A stretch of 64,000 nt of DNA from Nonomuraea cavernae (GCF_014646355.1 NZ_BMNH01000006.1:63102-127101); one strand, 5' to 3'; counted from the first letter of the stretch, positions 48,936 through 58,748 are shown. Notes: generated from the letters alone by a model not told the origin. Program-made: numbers and translations.

Positions 48936-49232
48936 TCAGTGCTCGCCTCGCGCCTCGACGCCGAGCGCGGCGCACGCCTCCCGATAGAGCCGTACGACCG
49001 CCATGCGCACCTGCTGCCGCTCGGTCAGCGTCTCGCCCCACGCCACCCTGACCAGCTCGCCGCCGTCGATCGTGAACTCGATCGCCTCGGCGTCGACGCC
49101 GCTCGTGGTGGCCCGGGTCGCGGCCGGCCGGCCGCCCAGCCCTCGGACGATGACCAGCGCGTCGTCGCCGTGGTCGTCGTTCATGTGGCGCTTGATCGCC
49201 TCGACCGCCTCGGCGGTGAACGGACTGCTCAT
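48936..49232 (-). CDS. DUF2470 domain protein
   Basis: 98 aa from ATG 49232, overlapping the nitrobindin stop (ATGA). The DUF2470 fold is clear: EAVEAIKRHMNDDHGDDALVIVRGLGG, EAIEFTIDGGELVRVAWGETLTERQQVRMAVVRLYREAC. The same domain forms the C-terminal part of haem-utilisation (HugZ-like) and HOZ-type proteins, which agrees with co-expression with a haem-binding nitrobindin. Confidence 0.9.
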   Translation of the reverse strand: MSSPFTAEAVEAIKRHMNDDHGDDALVIVRGLGGRPAATRATTSGVDAEAIEFTIDGGELVRVAWGETLTERQQVRMAVVRLYREACAALGVEARGEH

Positions 49233-49717
49233 GACACCCTCTTCAGCTCCGCGGACATGTGCGAGGTGAGCGGCTGCCCCTCCGCGGCCATGTCGTAGGC
49301 CCACATCAGATTGCCCTTGACCAGCCCGTAGAGCCGGTGCCCCGCGGTGTATTCCTTGGCCGTGACCGTGCGCGCCACCACGTCGGTACGCAGCTCGATC
49401 TTGTGGAAGACCACCTCACCGACGTAGACCTCCACGATGCCGGTCGGGTGCGCGAGCACCACCTCCACCTGGCGCTCGGGCTGTGGCCGCCAGTAGCCGG
49501 ACTCGGTGGCGAGCGGCCTGACCCGGTCGCCGTCGTGGTCGAGCAGCCAGGTGCGGCTCACGTAGGACAGGAACGGCTTGCCGTTGTGGGTGAACTCGAT
49601 CTCCTGGCCGAAGTTGAAGCTGTCGATCGTGGGATAGCCGCCCACGCCCGCGCCCTCCCAGCGGCCCAGCAGGAAGGCGATGGGCTCGAGATCGGCGTGC
49701 ATCTCAGGTTCTTCCAT
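49229..49717 (-). CDS. Nitrobindin-like haem protein (FABP family, peroxynitrite isomerase)
   Basis: 162 aa. A ten-strand beta-barrel family with the GRWEGAGVGGYPTI entry motif, ESGYWRPQPERQVEVVLAHPTGIVEVYVG and the C-terminal LTSHMSAELKR with the candidate haem-ligand His. Nitrobindins bind ferric haem and isomerise peroxynitrite to nitrate. The M. tuberculosis counterpart (Rv0813c) lies beside sseC-cysA2-thiX; here those sulfur genes are about 12 kb away, so the block has been opened by insertion. Confidence 0.92.
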   Translation of the reverse strand: MEEPEMHADLEPIAFLLGRWEGAGVGGYPTIDSFNFGQEIEFTHNGKPFLSYVSRTWLLDHDGDRVRPLATESGYWRPQPERQVEVVLAHPTGIVEVYVGEVVFHKIELRTDVVARTVTAKEYTAGHRLYGLVKGNLMWAYDMAAEGQPLTSHMSAELKRVS

Positions 49718-49792
49718 GGGTCACAACCCTAGTCGCCGGGCCGCCGTCCACGTCCGCCGCCGTCCATCCCGGCAGCGGTCTCGGCGGGGCGT

Positions 49793-49798
49793 TAGGGT
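49793..49798 (+). promoter_or_regulatory. -10 box of the DsrE gene
   Basis: TAGGGT ends 6 nt before ATG 49805, no SD: leaderless transcript likely. Confidence 0.55.
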
Positions 49799-49804
49799 AC
49801 GGGC

Positions 49805-50167
49805 ATGGCACGATCACTGGTGATCAAAGTGACCGCCGGGGCCGACGACCCCGAGCGCTGCAACCAGGCATTCACGGTCGCGGCGGCCGCGCTGGCGAGC
49901 GGGGTCTCCGTCTCCGTCTGGCTGACCGGGGAGGCGTCGTGGTTCGCCGTGCCCGGCCGGGCCAAGGATCTCAGCCTGCCACACGCGGCTCCGCTGCCCG
50001 ACCTGCTCGACGCCGTGCTCGCGGGCGGGCGGCTCACGGTGTGCACCCAGTGCGCGGCCCGTCGTGACATCACGGTCGACGACCTCATCGAGGGGGTGCG
50101 CATCGCCGGCGCGCCCGCCTTCGTCGAGGAGGCCGTGGCCGACGGCGCCCAAGCCCTGGTCTACTGA
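49805..50167 (+). CDS. DsrE-family protein
   Basis: 120 aa. DsrE/peroxiredoxin-like alpha/beta fold: SLVIKVTAGADDPERCNQAFTVAAAALASGVSVSVWLTGEA and an ending APAFVEEAVADGAQALVY. A CTQC pair (about residue 80-83) sits in the central region. The family takes part in sulfur transfer or redox chemistry. Convergent with gatD; the 94-bp gap contains a twice-repeated GGCCCTGAGCCGAC. Confidence 0.85.
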   Translation: MARSLVIKVTAGADDPERCNQAFTVAAAALASGVSVSVWLTGEASWFAVPGRAKDLSLPHAAPLPDLLDAVLAGGRLTVCTQCAARRDITVDDLIEGVRIAGAPAFVEEAVADGAQALVY

Positions 50168-50261
50168 CCCCGGCCCTGAGCCGACAGCCTGGGCCAGGTC
50201 TCCTGCCTCAGGCCCTGAGCCGACCGGCTTCTCGTCTCCTGCACCAGACCCTCCGTGCCGG

Positions 50262-50975
50262 TCAGGCGCTGAGGACGGCGCCCAGGCGTTCCTGGCGGAG
50301 CTGCTCGTAACGGGTGTCGTCGAGGGGCGCCAGCTCGCCGACGATCCAGCCGAGGAGCAGGTCGGCGAGCGCGGGGTTGCGGGCCAGCGCCGGGCCGTGC
50401 AGATAGGTGCCCACGACGTGGCCCGCGTAGCAGCCCTCGAAGCCGTCGCCGTTGCCGACGCCCTTGATGGTCCGCGACAGCGGCCTGGCTCCGGGGCCCA
50501 GCCGGGTGACGCCCATGTGGTTCTCGAAACCGGTCAGCGTGGGGAGCCCGAGGGCCGAGTCGACCTCCGCCACGAGCTCGCCCACCGCGCGGGCCGGGCC
50601 ACGGGAGCTGGCGATGTCGAGCAGGCCGAGGCCGTCGACCGGCTGGCCCTCCTCACCGCCGAACGTGCTGCCCATGATCTGGTAGCCGGCGCACACGGCG
50701 AGCATCGCGGCACCCCGGCCGATGGCGCTGCGCAGCCCGCCGTCGCGGCGCAGGCGCTCGGCCGCGAGGATCTGCGGACGGTCCTCGCCGCCGCCGATGA
50801 GGTAGATGTCGCCCGTCTCGGGCACCGGGTCGGCCGAGCGCACGTGCACGGTCTCGGTGGCGATGCCCCGGCGCTGGGCACGCTGCTCCAACACGAGCAC
50901 GTTGCCCTGGTCACCGTAGGTGCTCAGGAGGTCGGGATAGATCCACACGATGCGCAGGGCGCTGTCAGACGGCAC
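50262..50975 (-). CDS. gatD: Lipid II isoglutaminyl synthase glutaminase subunit GatD
   Basis: 237 aa. Class I glutamine amidotransferase with nucleophile Cys95 (AVCAGYQIMG) and catalytic His in GTYLHGP. Together with MurT it amidates the D-glutamate of peptidoglycan stem peptides. Its start overlaps the end of murT by 11 nt, so the subunits are translated together. Confidence 0.95.
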   Translation of the reverse strand: MPSDSALRIVWIYPDLLSTYGDQGNVLVLEQRAQRRGIATETVHVRSADPVPETGDIYLIGGGEDRPQILAAERLRRDGGLRSAIGRGAAMLAVCAGYQIMGSTFGGEEGQPVDGLGLLDIASSRGPARAVGELVAEVDSALGLPTLTGFENHMGVTRLGPGARPLSRTIKGVGNGDGFEGCYAGHVVGTYLHGPALARNPALADLLLGWIVGELAPLDDTRYEQLRQERLGAVLSA

Positions 50976-52194
50976 GACCGAACTCCGATCGGATCTGCTG
51001 GAAGGCGGTGTAGTTGGCGATCACGTCGACCGGGCCGGGCGGCTGCATGGCCAGCGCCTCGGAGAACGACTCGCAGAGCGCGAACGGCACGTCGGCCACG
51101 TCGAGCCGGAGGGCCAGGTCGAGGCGGCGCTCCCCGGTGACGAACACCGGACGGCCGCGCAGGATGCGGTAGTCGACGTCCCACAGCCAGGAGGTGTCGC
51201 GCCCGTCGGGGCCCTGCGCGTTGACCGACAGGATGATCGGCTGCCGGGGGTCGGAGACGTCGAACGCCTCCAGCCAGCCGGCGGGGTTCTTGGCCAGCAG
51301 CAGTCGGGCGTGCCTGCCGTCGCGCTGGACCGTGGTGTAGCGGCCGGCCACCGAGGTGACCTCGCGCAGCCTGGGCAGCGCCCGGTCGACCGGCAGCCCG
51401 AACGTCTCGGCGACGGCCAGCGCCATGACCGCGTTGGAGCGGTTGGCCAGGCCGGGCAGCTGGATGTCGAGCAGCCACCGCTGGCCACGCGGGTCGAGGA
51501 CGGCGTCGTCGTCGAGGACCCAGTGCGGCTCGGGCCGGTGGAAGGTGCACTCGCGGCACGCCCAGTCGGCGTCCTTGCGGTCGAGCGGGCCGCCGCACTC
51601 GGGGCAGCACCAGGAGTCTTCCTTCCACCGCTGGCCGCCCGCGACCCAGGTGACCTGGGCCGCCGTCGAGGCGCCCCAGGTGACGAGCGGGTCGTCGCAG
51701 TTGGCGATGACGTGGGTGGGCCTGCCGGACAGCGCCCGGCGCCACTTCTGCGCGAGCAGCCAGATCTCCGCGGCGCGGTCCATCTGGTCGCGGCTGAGAT
51801 TCATCAGGCAGACGACGCCCGCGCCGGTGGTGTCGAGCACCTCGGGCAGGTATTTCTCGTCGACCTCGAGGACGCCGTAGGGGGCGCCCTTGTGCTGGGA
51901 CAGCGCCGAGACGTGGCCGGCCGGCATGTTGGCGCCGAACGCGTTGGTGGCCACCTCGCCCAGCTCCAGCAGGGCGGAGGTGATCAGCCGGGTGGTGGTG
52001 GTCTTGCCGTTGGTCGCGCTGACGAGGGCCAGCTTGCGGTCACGGGCCAGCTTGCGGAGCAGATCGGGCTCCAGCATCAGGCCGACCCGTCCGCCGATCA
52101 CCGAACCGTCGCCTCGCCCGGTCATCCTGGAGAGCGTGGCCGCACTGCGTCCCAGGGCGCTCGCGAGCTGAGCCCGCAGTGGAAGCTGGGTCAT
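50965..52194 (-). CDS. murT: Lipid II isoglutaminyl synthase ligase subunit MurT
   Basis: 409 aa from ATG 52194 (AGGA 9 nt upstream; ATG 52200 is two codons earlier). Mur ligase P-loop SATNGKTTTTRL, central domain with a four-Cys zinc ribbon (CCPECGG...WACREC) typical of MurT, and a C-terminal DUF1727 domain. It activates the D-Glu carboxylate with ATP so that ammonia from GatD can be added. Confidence 0.95.
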   Translation of the reverse strand: MTQLPLRAQLASALGRSAATLSRMTGRGDGSVIGGRVGLMLEPDLLRKLARDRKLALVSATNGKTTTTRLITSALLELGEVATNAFGANMPAGHVSALSQHKGAPYGVLEVDEKYLPEVLDTTGAGVVCLMNLSRDQMDRAAEIWLLAQKWRRALSGRPTHVIANCDDPLVTWGASTAAQVTWVAGGQRWKEDSWCCPECGGPLDRKDADWACRECTFHRPEPHWVLDDDAVLDPRGQRWLLDIQLPGLANRSNAVMALAVAETFGLPVDRALPRLREVTSVAGRYTTVQRDGRHARLLLAKNPAGWLEAFDVSDPRQPIILSVNAQGPDGRDTSWLWDVDYRILRGRPVFVTGERRLDLALRLDVADVPFALCESFSEALAMQPPGPVDVIANYTAFQQIRSEFGRAV

Positions 52195-52233
52195 GGACAT
52201 CGATCCTAGTCGCCATCCGACCCGCGGCACTCC

Positions 52234-55200
52234 CTACTCGGGGGCCGCGCCGGAAAACGCCGCGCGCCGGCCCGGATCGGCGAAGGTGATCTCCGGCGCG
52301 CCGCCCTGGTCGAACGGCAGCACGAACCGGCTCGGCCACGACAGCACGCCTTCGAGCCAGCCGGCCCCCATGGTCTGGCCGACGTGCCGGAGCCGGGCCG
52401 CCGGGTCGATGCCGATCGCGACCGTCGTGACGTCGCGCTGCAGCCCCTCGTTCTCGTCGTCGCCGAGGATGACCCGCCAGGCCAGCGCCCGGTTGTGCTC
52501 GATCTCCATCGACAGGGGGTGGTGGCGCAGCGCTCTGGCCCGGTGGCCGAGCAACTCGGTCTGGGCGGGCTCCGTCGGGCCGCCGCCGTTCTGCGTGTGG
52601 CGGAACAGGGCGTACTCCATGGGCGGCGCCGGGCTGCGCAGGTCGGGGGCGGGGCGGCCGTACGGGAAGAGCCGGTCGACCTCGTGCAGCCAGCGCACCT
52701 GCGGGATGACCCAGGTGGGGCCGGGCCGCTCGCCGCCCTCGACGCCGCCGAGCAGCCGCGTGGCGGTCTCGGCGGCCTTCTCGGTGAGCAGCGCGGGGTC
52801 GAACCAGCTCCGCAGTGACCAGGCCCGCCGCCGCACCGAGCGTTCGACGAGGGTGGCGAGCAGGCACTCGCGGCGGCGTACGGGCAGGTCGGACCAGATG
52901 GCGGCCAGGGCGCGGGGCACGCCGGGCAGCGGCCGGTTGCAGACGAAGGCGAGCACCACCGTGTCGCACCAGACGCGCAGCCAGGCCCAGTCGGGCGCGT
53001 CGGCGAGCACGTCGGCCTCGCGCAGCTCGACCAGCGTGCACGCCTGGCCGGCGCGGCACTGCGAGCCGCAGGCCGACGACCGTCGGCCGCGGATCGGCGG
53101 GGGCGGGCCGGGCAGCGTCTTCTCGCGGGACTCGCCCAGCGGCACGCGGACCCGCAGCGGCCGGTCCATCCCGTCGGTGAACACCGCGGCCGAGCCCGGC
53201 TGCAGGGAGACGACCTGACGGGACTGCTCGACGCTCAGGTTCATCGCGGCGCCGACGAGCTGTCTGTCGTCCTCGGCGGGCAGGCGGTGCACGACCTTCA
53301 GGGCGGTGTTCTTCACCACGTCGGAGACGAGCTTGGTGGGGATCTGCTCGGCCACCACGATGCCCTCTCCGTACGCCCTGATCTCGGCGAGCATGCCGGC
53401 CAGGAGCTCCACGGCGTGGGTCGCGGCCCGGCCGGCGCCGCGGTCGCGCAGCAGCCGGTGCGCCTCCTCGATCACGATGACGTGCCGCAGGCCGGTGGAC
53501 CTCTCCTGCCGGGCGCGCATCCGCAGGTGCTCCACGATGCGGATGATCAGCGTGCCCATGAGGAACGCCTTGTCCTCGTCGTTGGCCACGTCCTCGATCG
53601 CCAGCACCACGTTCCGCTTCAGCAGGCCGCCGATGTCGGCGGGGTGGCCGCCCTCGAAGAAGCGCCCGGCCGACCCGACCCGCAGGGAGCGCAGCCGGAG
53701 CGAGATGAACCCCTCGACGTCGGCCTGCACCTCGCGGCCGTAGCCGATCTCCTTGATCACGTCCATCGCGTGGTGCTGCAGCTGCTCCAGCGTGGGCACG
53801 CTGGGCGGCACCTTGGAGCCGGGGACCGCGCCGCCGGTGACCACGTCCCAGCCGTTGGCCTCGTAGACCCGCTGCAGCGACAGCGACATGATCTGCGGGA
53901 AGGGCTCCTCGGCGTCGAACGCCGCCATGAACAGCGCCCTGACCATGTCGATGTGCGCCTGCACGGGGTAGCCGGGCTCGGGCTCCAGGGGGTTGACGCT
54001 GAACGGCACGCCCCCCGGGGCGGACGGGTTGATCACGGTGACGGAGTTGGCGGGCCGGCCGCGCGCCTGGCCCTGCTGGTCTCCCAGTGACGCGAGGCGG
54101 CCGGCCATGGCGGCGTACTCGGACTTGGCGGGCTCGATCGCCAGCCACGGGATGCGCGCCTGGCTGAGCTGCTCCAGCAGGTGCCTGACGGTCTGCGACT
54201 TGCCGGAGCCGGTGGCGCCGGTGATGAAGGCGTGCCGGTTGAGCGTGGCCAGCGGCACCCGGAAGGAGCCGACCGCGCGGTCCTGCCCGTCGAGGATCTC
54301 GCCCAGCTCCAGCTCGCCGCCGTCGGTCTCGGAGGTCACGTCGAAGAACCCCGAGTCGAGCACGCGTACGCCGGGCACCTCGCGCCGGGGCAGCCCGGCC
54401 AGCGCCGCGAGGGCCCCGGCCGTGGCGGCGAACGGCGCGGCGGCCCCGTCGGCCGGGTCCTGCATGGTGACCGCCAGCGCCTCCGACAGGGCGTAGACCG
54501 AGCCCTGGGCGCTGCGCAGCCGGTAGGGGTGATGGCTCATCTCGACCGAGCCGACGAGCACCGGCGCGATCTGGCGCAGCTCGTCGGCCGTGGCGCCGCC
54601 GGCCAGCACGCGGACGTTCCACAGCCCGGCCTCGCGGAAGGCGTCGAGCTCCTGCATGCGGCGTTCGGCCCGTTCGGCGTCGAAGCGGGAGCGTTCGGAG
54701 GCGTCGCCGTACTGGCGCAGCACGTTCAGCTGGGTGCGCAGGTGGGCCACCTCGGCGTCGAGCAGGTCGGTGGGCTCGGCCACGACCAGCCAGGCGAACG
54801 GCCGCGACATGAGCGTGACCAGCGTCGACTCGAACAACGTGGGCCGCTTGAGCTCGTCGGAGTCGAGCTCGGCGAACTCGCGCCGGCCGCCGAGCGGCGG
54901 CGCCTGGCGGCCGGGGCACGTCGTCCACACCAGGTCGGCCAGGTCGGCGAGGTACTCCTCGTCGAGCTGCACCCCGCGCGCCCCGCCGGGGAACAGCAGC
55001 GGCTGCGGCCCGGACGGCGCTCCGGGCGTGTCGGGTGAGCGGCGCGGCTGGCGCGGCGGCGACAGCGGCCCGGCGTTGGTGATCAGCTCCAGCGGAGCGC
55101 CGGAGCCGCGTGACAGCCAGCCGATGACGAACGGCCGGTCGCGCTGCGCCGCCGACAGCACGGCGGGCAGGACGGTGACGAAGTCCCACTCCGCCGATGA

Positions 55201-55269
55201 GCTTCGCGACGGCGCGGCGATGGACTGGATCCGGTACCAGGGCCCACTCAGCGAGACACTCGGCTGCAT
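52234..55269 (-). CDS. HerA/DUF87-type hexameric ATPase
   Basis: 1011 aa. A 340-residue N-terminal region without a clear family precedes a HerA/VirB4-like motor: Walker A GATGSGKSQT (351-360), AIEPAKSEY, Walker B VIVIEEAHRLL (597-607) and the sensor region AEQIPTKLVSDVVKNTALKVVHRL. A CGSQCRAGQAC cysteine cluster (734-744) and a 260-residue C-terminal domain follow. HerA-type motors move DNA or proteins. The next gene on the strand encodes a membrane partner, and the neighbouring plus-strand operon encodes secreted-domain proteins, so a membrane-linked translocation role is plausible (inference). Confidence 0.88.
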   Translation of the reverse strand: MQPSVSLSGPWYRIQSIAAPSRSSSAEWDFVTVLPAVLSAAQRDRPFVIGWLSRGSGAPLELITNAGPLSPPRQPRRSPDTPGAPSGPQPLLFPGGARGVQLDEEYLADLADLVWTTCPGRQAPPLGGRREFAELDSDELKRPTLFESTLVTLMSRPFAWLVVAEPTDLLDAEVAHLRTQLNVLRQYGDASERSRFDAERAERRMQELDAFREAGLWNVRVLAGGATADELRQIAPVLVGSVEMSHHPYRLRSAQGSVYALSEALAVTMQDPADGAAAPFAATAGALAALAGLPRREVPGVRVLDSGFFDVTSETDGGELELGEILDGQDRAVGSFRVPLATLNRHAFITGATGSGKSQTVRHLLEQLSQARIPWLAIEPAKSEYAAMAGRLASLGDQQGQARGRPANSVTVINPSAPGGVPFSVNPLEPEPGYPVQAHIDMVRALFMAAFDAEEPFPQIMSLSLQRVYEANGWDVVTGGAVPGSKVPPSVPTLEQLQHHAMDVIKEIGYGREVQADVEGFISLRLRSLRVGSAGRFFEGGHPADIGGLLKRNVVLAIEDVANDEDKAFLMGTLIIRIVEHLRMRARQERSTGLRHVIVIEEAHRLLRDRGAGRAATHAVELLAGMLAEIRAYGEGIVVAEQIPTKLVSDVVKNTALKVVHRLPAEDDRQLVGAAMNLSVEQSRQVVSLQPGSAAVFTDGMDRPLRVRVPLGESREKTLPGPPPPIRGRRSSACGSQCRAGQACTLVELREADVLADAPDWAWLRVWCDTVVLAFVCNRPLPGVPRALAAIWSDLPVRRRECLLATLVERSVRRRAWSLRSWFDPALLTEKAAETATRLLGGVEGGERPGPTWVIPQVRWLHEVDRLFPYGRPAPDLRSPAPPMEYALFRHTQNGGGPTEPAQTELLGHRARALRHHPLSMEIEHNRALAWRVILGDDENEGLQRDVTTVAIGIDPAARLRHVGQTMGAGWLEGVLSWPSRFVLPFDQGGAPEITFADPGRRAAFSGAAPE

Positions 55270-55339
55270 TTCATCCCCCCACGACGGTCTCTTAGTAAAG
55301 TCCGCCCACCGTCAGGACGACACCTCGACATTGACCATG

Positions 55340-57280
55340 TCATTGCCTTTGCTTGCGCCAGTCCAGGCGCTCGGGTGGCGGTCCGAGGTTGGGAGGGGGG
55401 TCTCCGTCGCCTTCGGGATCTTTGGGGCCGTCGACCGAGAGGACGGCTTCGCGTACATCCTCCAGCTCGCCGAGCGTGGTCTTGGGGAAGGTGAGAATGG
55501 CCGGGTTCGCGTCGGCCAGGCGCACCCGCCGGCCCTTGGCGGTGGCGTCGGTGACGATGACGGACGTGGTGGGCAGCTGCTGGAGCTGGTGCGGCTCGAC
55601 CAGGAACTCCCGGGAGCGCTGCAGCACCCGCTCCTTCTCGCCGATCTTGTCGGCGGTCCTGCCCCACTGGGTCGACTCGGTGATGTCCTCGGCGAGGTCG
55701 GTGCGGCTCTCGCCGTGGGCCTCCTCCCGGCCTTCGACCTGGGAGATCGTGGAGGTGTAGCCGCCGTTGAGCCCGGGGAGCGAGTCGCTGATCGTCTCGG
55801 TCAGCTGGGCCAGCTCCAGCCGGTGCTCGGTGCCGACGTGCTCGCTGGCGACCCGGGCGTCCTCGGCGTTGCCGAGACGCATGAACGCCACCGCCGCGTG
55901 GCCGCGGCCCAGCCGCTCGCGGACGGCCGGGGTCAGCGACCGGTAGGTCAGGACGAGTCCGGTACGGGAGGTCTCGCAGGCGTCCATGAGCCGGTCGAGC
56001 ACGTCGCCGCGGAGCTTGTCGGCGCCCGCGACGATGATCGTGTGATACCAGGGCCGGTCGGAGGCCGGCGACTGGCGCAGGATGTGGGTCAGCGCGGTGG
56101 CCACGTAGGTGCCGAGCACCCGGTTGCCGAACACGCCCGCCTGCCGGTCCATGCTCACCACCCGGAGCCTGGCGGGCGGCAGGCGCACCGCCTGGGTGCC
56201 GAGCGTCTCCAGCTTGCGCAGCTGCGACTCCAGCGCCCAGGCTCGTTCGATCACCACGCGGTCGCTCACCCCGCGCCCGAACAGGGTGCCGATGCGCTCC
56301 AGTTGCGTCGCGGTGATGAGCCCGTAGCGCAGGTCGTCGCGTGGGTCGCCGACCTGGGCCAGCGCCCGGAGCGCGGCGGTCACCTGGCTGATCGTGGCGT
56401 TCTCGCCGAGCACTTCGAGCACCCGCTCCAGGATGGCGTTGTCGAAGCTGAGGTCGCGGGTGGAGCGGTGCTCCTCGCTCACGCTCACCACGTGCGCCAG
56501 GACGTCGGCGAACGCCTCGGGCTTGAGCGTGGCGCCCAGGTCGAGGCGGGGCAGGTCGACCGGCAGCACCCAGACCAGCGGGTCGTCGCCGCCTCGGCGG
56601 GCCAGCTCGATGAGGTCCTTGGCGATCGCCCCCTCCGACAGGTCGAGCACCGTCAGGTGGCCGCCGCTGTAGAGGCGGGTCGCGCCGAGCAGGGTGATCA
56701 GCGCCGACCAGCCGGGCAGCGTGCCGCCGGCCACGTCGATGCGGTCGATCTCGTCGGGCACGGCCACGGCGTACCAGCTCAGCTGGCGGTCGTGGCGGTC
56801 CTTGACCTCCTGCCACTCGCGGTAGCGCTGGGCGTGCTCCTCCTGGGCGCGGAACAGCTCCTTGTCACGTTCCTGCCGCCTGCGGTCGTCTCGGACCTGT
56901 TGCTCGTAGACCCGGTAGCGGACCGCCCGGTCGCCCTGGAGCAGGGCGTAGCTGCAGATCGCGGCCACGCCTCCGGCCGCGACCAGGCCGAGCAGGGCGA
57001 AGGACCAGTTGAGGTAGCCGGCGGCGGCCACACCGACGATCAGCCCGGTCACCACGAGCATGAGCATCCGGAAGACCCGTACGGGCCGGTTGAGCATGTC
57101 CTCCTGGAGGCGCTCGCGGCGCATCCGGTCGGGGTCGGGTTCTTCGGGGACCGGCTCGTCCTCGGCGGGCGAGGGGCGCTTCGGCGGGGGGCCGGGGTCG
57201 GGGTGCAGCAGGATGTACTGCCAGCCCAGGTAGATGCGGTCCGCCTGGAGCTGCGCATGCTCGGGATGCACGTCCACCAC
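55340..57280 (-). CDS. Membrane-anchored coupling-ATPase-like protein without a P-loop
   Basis: 646 aa. Two membrane helices at about 71-90 and 93-114 are followed by a charged coiled coil (about 119-166, RYRVYEQQVRDDRRRQERDKELFRAQ...), then an alpha/beta domain resembling TraD/VirD4-like coupling ATPases. The expected P-loop reads GGTLPGWSAL, without GK[ST], and the Walker B-like strand reads TIIVAGADKL, so ATP hydrolysis is unlikely. It also has YRSLTPAVRERLGRGHAAVAFMRL and a C-terminal VFPKTTLGEL-like strand. 70 bp upstream of the HerA gene; probably its membrane receptor. Confidence 0.75.
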   Translation of the reverse strand: MVDVHPEHAQLQADRIYLGWQYILLHPDPGPPPKRPSPAEDEPVPEEPDPDRMRRERLQEDMLNRPVRVFRMLMLVVTGLIVGVAAAGYLNWSFALLGLVAAGGVAAICSYALLQGDRAVRYRVYEQQVRDDRRRQERDKELFRAQEEHAQRYREWQEVKDRHDRQLSWYAVAVPDEIDRIDVAGGTLPGWSALITLLGATRLYSGGHLTVLDLSEGAIAKDLIELARRGGDDPLVWVLPVDLPRLDLGATLKPEAFADVLAHVVSVSEEHRSTRDLSFDNAILERVLEVLGENATISQVTAALRALAQVGDPRDDLRYGLITATQLERIGTLFGRGVSDRVVIERAWALESQLRKLETLGTQAVRLPPARLRVVSMDRQAGVFGNRVLGTYVATALTHILRQSPASDRPWYHTIIVAGADKLRGDVLDRLMDACETSRTGLVLTYRSLTPAVRERLGRGHAAVAFMRLGNAEDARVASEHVGTEHRLELAQLTETISDSLPGLNGGYTSTISQVEGREEAHGESRTDLAEDITESTQWGRTADKIGEKERVLQRSREFLVEPHQLQQLPTTSVIVTDATAKGRRVRLADANPAILTFPKTTLGELEDVREAVLSVDGPKDPEGDGDPPPNLGPPPERLDWRKQRQ

Positions 57281-57447
57281 GTGACCCTCCGGCCGCGATA
57301 TGTCGTTAGTAGTAGGGGCTTGTCCCTCCGCTCCGTGACAGCGTATGAGCTAGAACCCCTGCAGCGGCAGGGTTCTCGGCAATTCAGCCAGCCTGTTGGA
57401 AGGATTGCGACGGATGGGGCAACCGTGACCTATTACCATCCTTGTCC

Positions 57448-58110
57448 ATGACGGAACCCTCCGGCGGCCACGACAGGCCCAGACGGCCGGTGGTGGTGCC
57501 CGCGCTGGCCCTCGTGGCCGTCACGGTCATCGGGATCACCGCTCTGCTGGGCGGTCTCGAAGAGGCCCCCGAGGCCCCGCCTCAGCTCACCTCGGGCGCG
57601 GTGCTCGACCAGGGCCGCTACTCGACCCGTTTCGTCGAGTCGCGGGTGCGGGTGGAGCCGGCCGAGTCGACGTTCGCGGAGGACAAGAGGTTTCTGGAGC
57701 TGGTCTTCGACGTCACCAACCTCGGCGACGAGACGACCCCGGTCGGCCTGCCACCCAGCGAACCGGAGGGCGCCGCGACGAGCTCGTTCTTCGCCGGCTC
57801 GCTCGTCAAGATCGCTCCTGCCTTCCCCGAGGACGCCGGACCGTTCGTGTTCGCCCTGAGCAAGGACCAGGACGAGACCCGCCAGCTGCATCCCGGGGTC
57901 ACCACCAAGGTCATCGTCCGGTACGAGCTCAAGGACACCGAGCGACCGCCCGAAAAGGTGACCCTCGACGTGGCGGCGTTCGAGTACGGGGCGGGCTTCC
58001 AGGATCCCACCGAGAAGTGGTCGATGATCTCCCAGGAGGTCGGCGACAGGCTCGTCCCCGAGATCAGGGCCCGGGTGACGATGCCCGTCCGGGAAGGCGC
58101 GGGCGCATGA
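57448..58110 (+). CDS. Single-pass membrane protein with extracytoplasmic beta domain (1 of 3)
   Basis: 220 aa from ATG 57448. Short cytoplasmic N-terminus, one membrane helix (VVVPALALVAVTVIGITALLG), then a beta-rich domain (ESRVRVEPAESTFAEDKRFLELVFDVTNLGDETTPVGLP...) resembling DUF4352-type Ig-like domains. Not recognised further. It is the first of three overlapping or abutting genes with the same layout, divergent from the HerA/coupling-like genes. Confidence 0.8.
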   Translation: MTEPSGGHDRPRRPVVVPALALVAVTVIGITALLGGLEEAPEAPPQLTSGAVLDQGRYSTRFVESRVRVEPAESTFAEDKRFLELVFDVTNLGDETTPVGLPPSEPEGAATSSFFAGSLVKIAPAFPEDAGPFVFALSKDQDETRQLHPGVTTKVIVRYELKDTERPPEKVTLDVAAFEYGAGFQDPTEKWSMISQEVGDRLVPEIRARVTMPVREGAGA

Positions 58111-58748
58111 CCGCCACCGAGCAGCGACCACCCGCGGCGCCCGCCCGGCGGGGCAGGAGGCCGGGGCGCGGGAGTGGCGGGTCGCGGCTGCTCAACGGCG
58201 CGATCGGCCTGCTGCTCGTGGCGGGCGCGGTCGGCCTGCAGGGGCTGCACCTGTCGGAGAACGACTACACGGCCCCGCTGACGTACACCGGAGACAAGGG
58301 CGCGAACGTCGACGCCGGTCGTTTCACCGTCCGGCTCAACTCGTTCGCCGTGGCCAAGGCCATCCGGAGCAGCTCCAAGACCGTCACGACCGACAACCTG
58401 TTCCTCATCGTCAACGCCTCGGCGAAGTCCAGCCTCAAGCCCTACCACCTGGGCCAGCCCGTGCTGCTGACCGGCGACGAGCGCAGGTTCGCCGCCACGG
58501 ACCGGGTGGACTCCGGCTCGACGCTGGCCGCCGCCTGGGTGCAGCCGGACATCTGGGTCACCGGCGCGTTCTTCTTCGAGGTGCCGGCCTCGGTGCTCCC
58601 AGGCGCCCGGATCGTGTTCGGCCTGCCTCCGTCCGCGCTGGTCGAGCCGTACCAGCCCGAGGTCGAGGTCGATCTCGGGCTGGACGAGGAGGGCGCGCGC
58701 AAGCTCGCCGCCCAGCCTCAGGACGTCTACCCGATCGTCAAGAAGTGA
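58107..58748 (+). CDS. Single-pass membrane protein with extracytoplasmic beta domain (2 of 3)
   Basis: 213 aa, ATGA overlap with the previous gene. Basic Arg/Gly/Pro N-terminus (30 residues), a membrane helix (LNGAIGLLLVAGAVGLQGLHL) and a beta-rich domain (AGRFTVRLNSFAVAKAIRSSSKTVTTDNLFLIVNASAKSS...). It ends with ELGLDEEGARKL-like charged sequence. The function is unknown; co-expression with genes 1 and 3 of the set is evident from spacing. Confidence 0.8.
   Translation: MTATEQRPPAAPARRGRRPGRGSGGSRLLNGAIGLLLVAGAVGLQGLHLSENDYTAPLTYTGDKGANVDAGRFTVRLNSFAVAKAIRSSSKTVTTDNLFLIVNASAKSSLKPYHLGQPVLLTGDERRFAATDRVDSGSTLAAAWVQPDIWVTGAFFFEVPASVLPGARIVFGLPPSALVEPYQPEVEVDLGLDEEGARKLAAQPQDVYPIVKK

Noticed and set aside
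54590..57451. 953-codon plus-strand frame over the HerA and coupling-like genes
   Set aside because: It runs through two minus-strand genes and their gap without any domain; expected by chance at this GC content.
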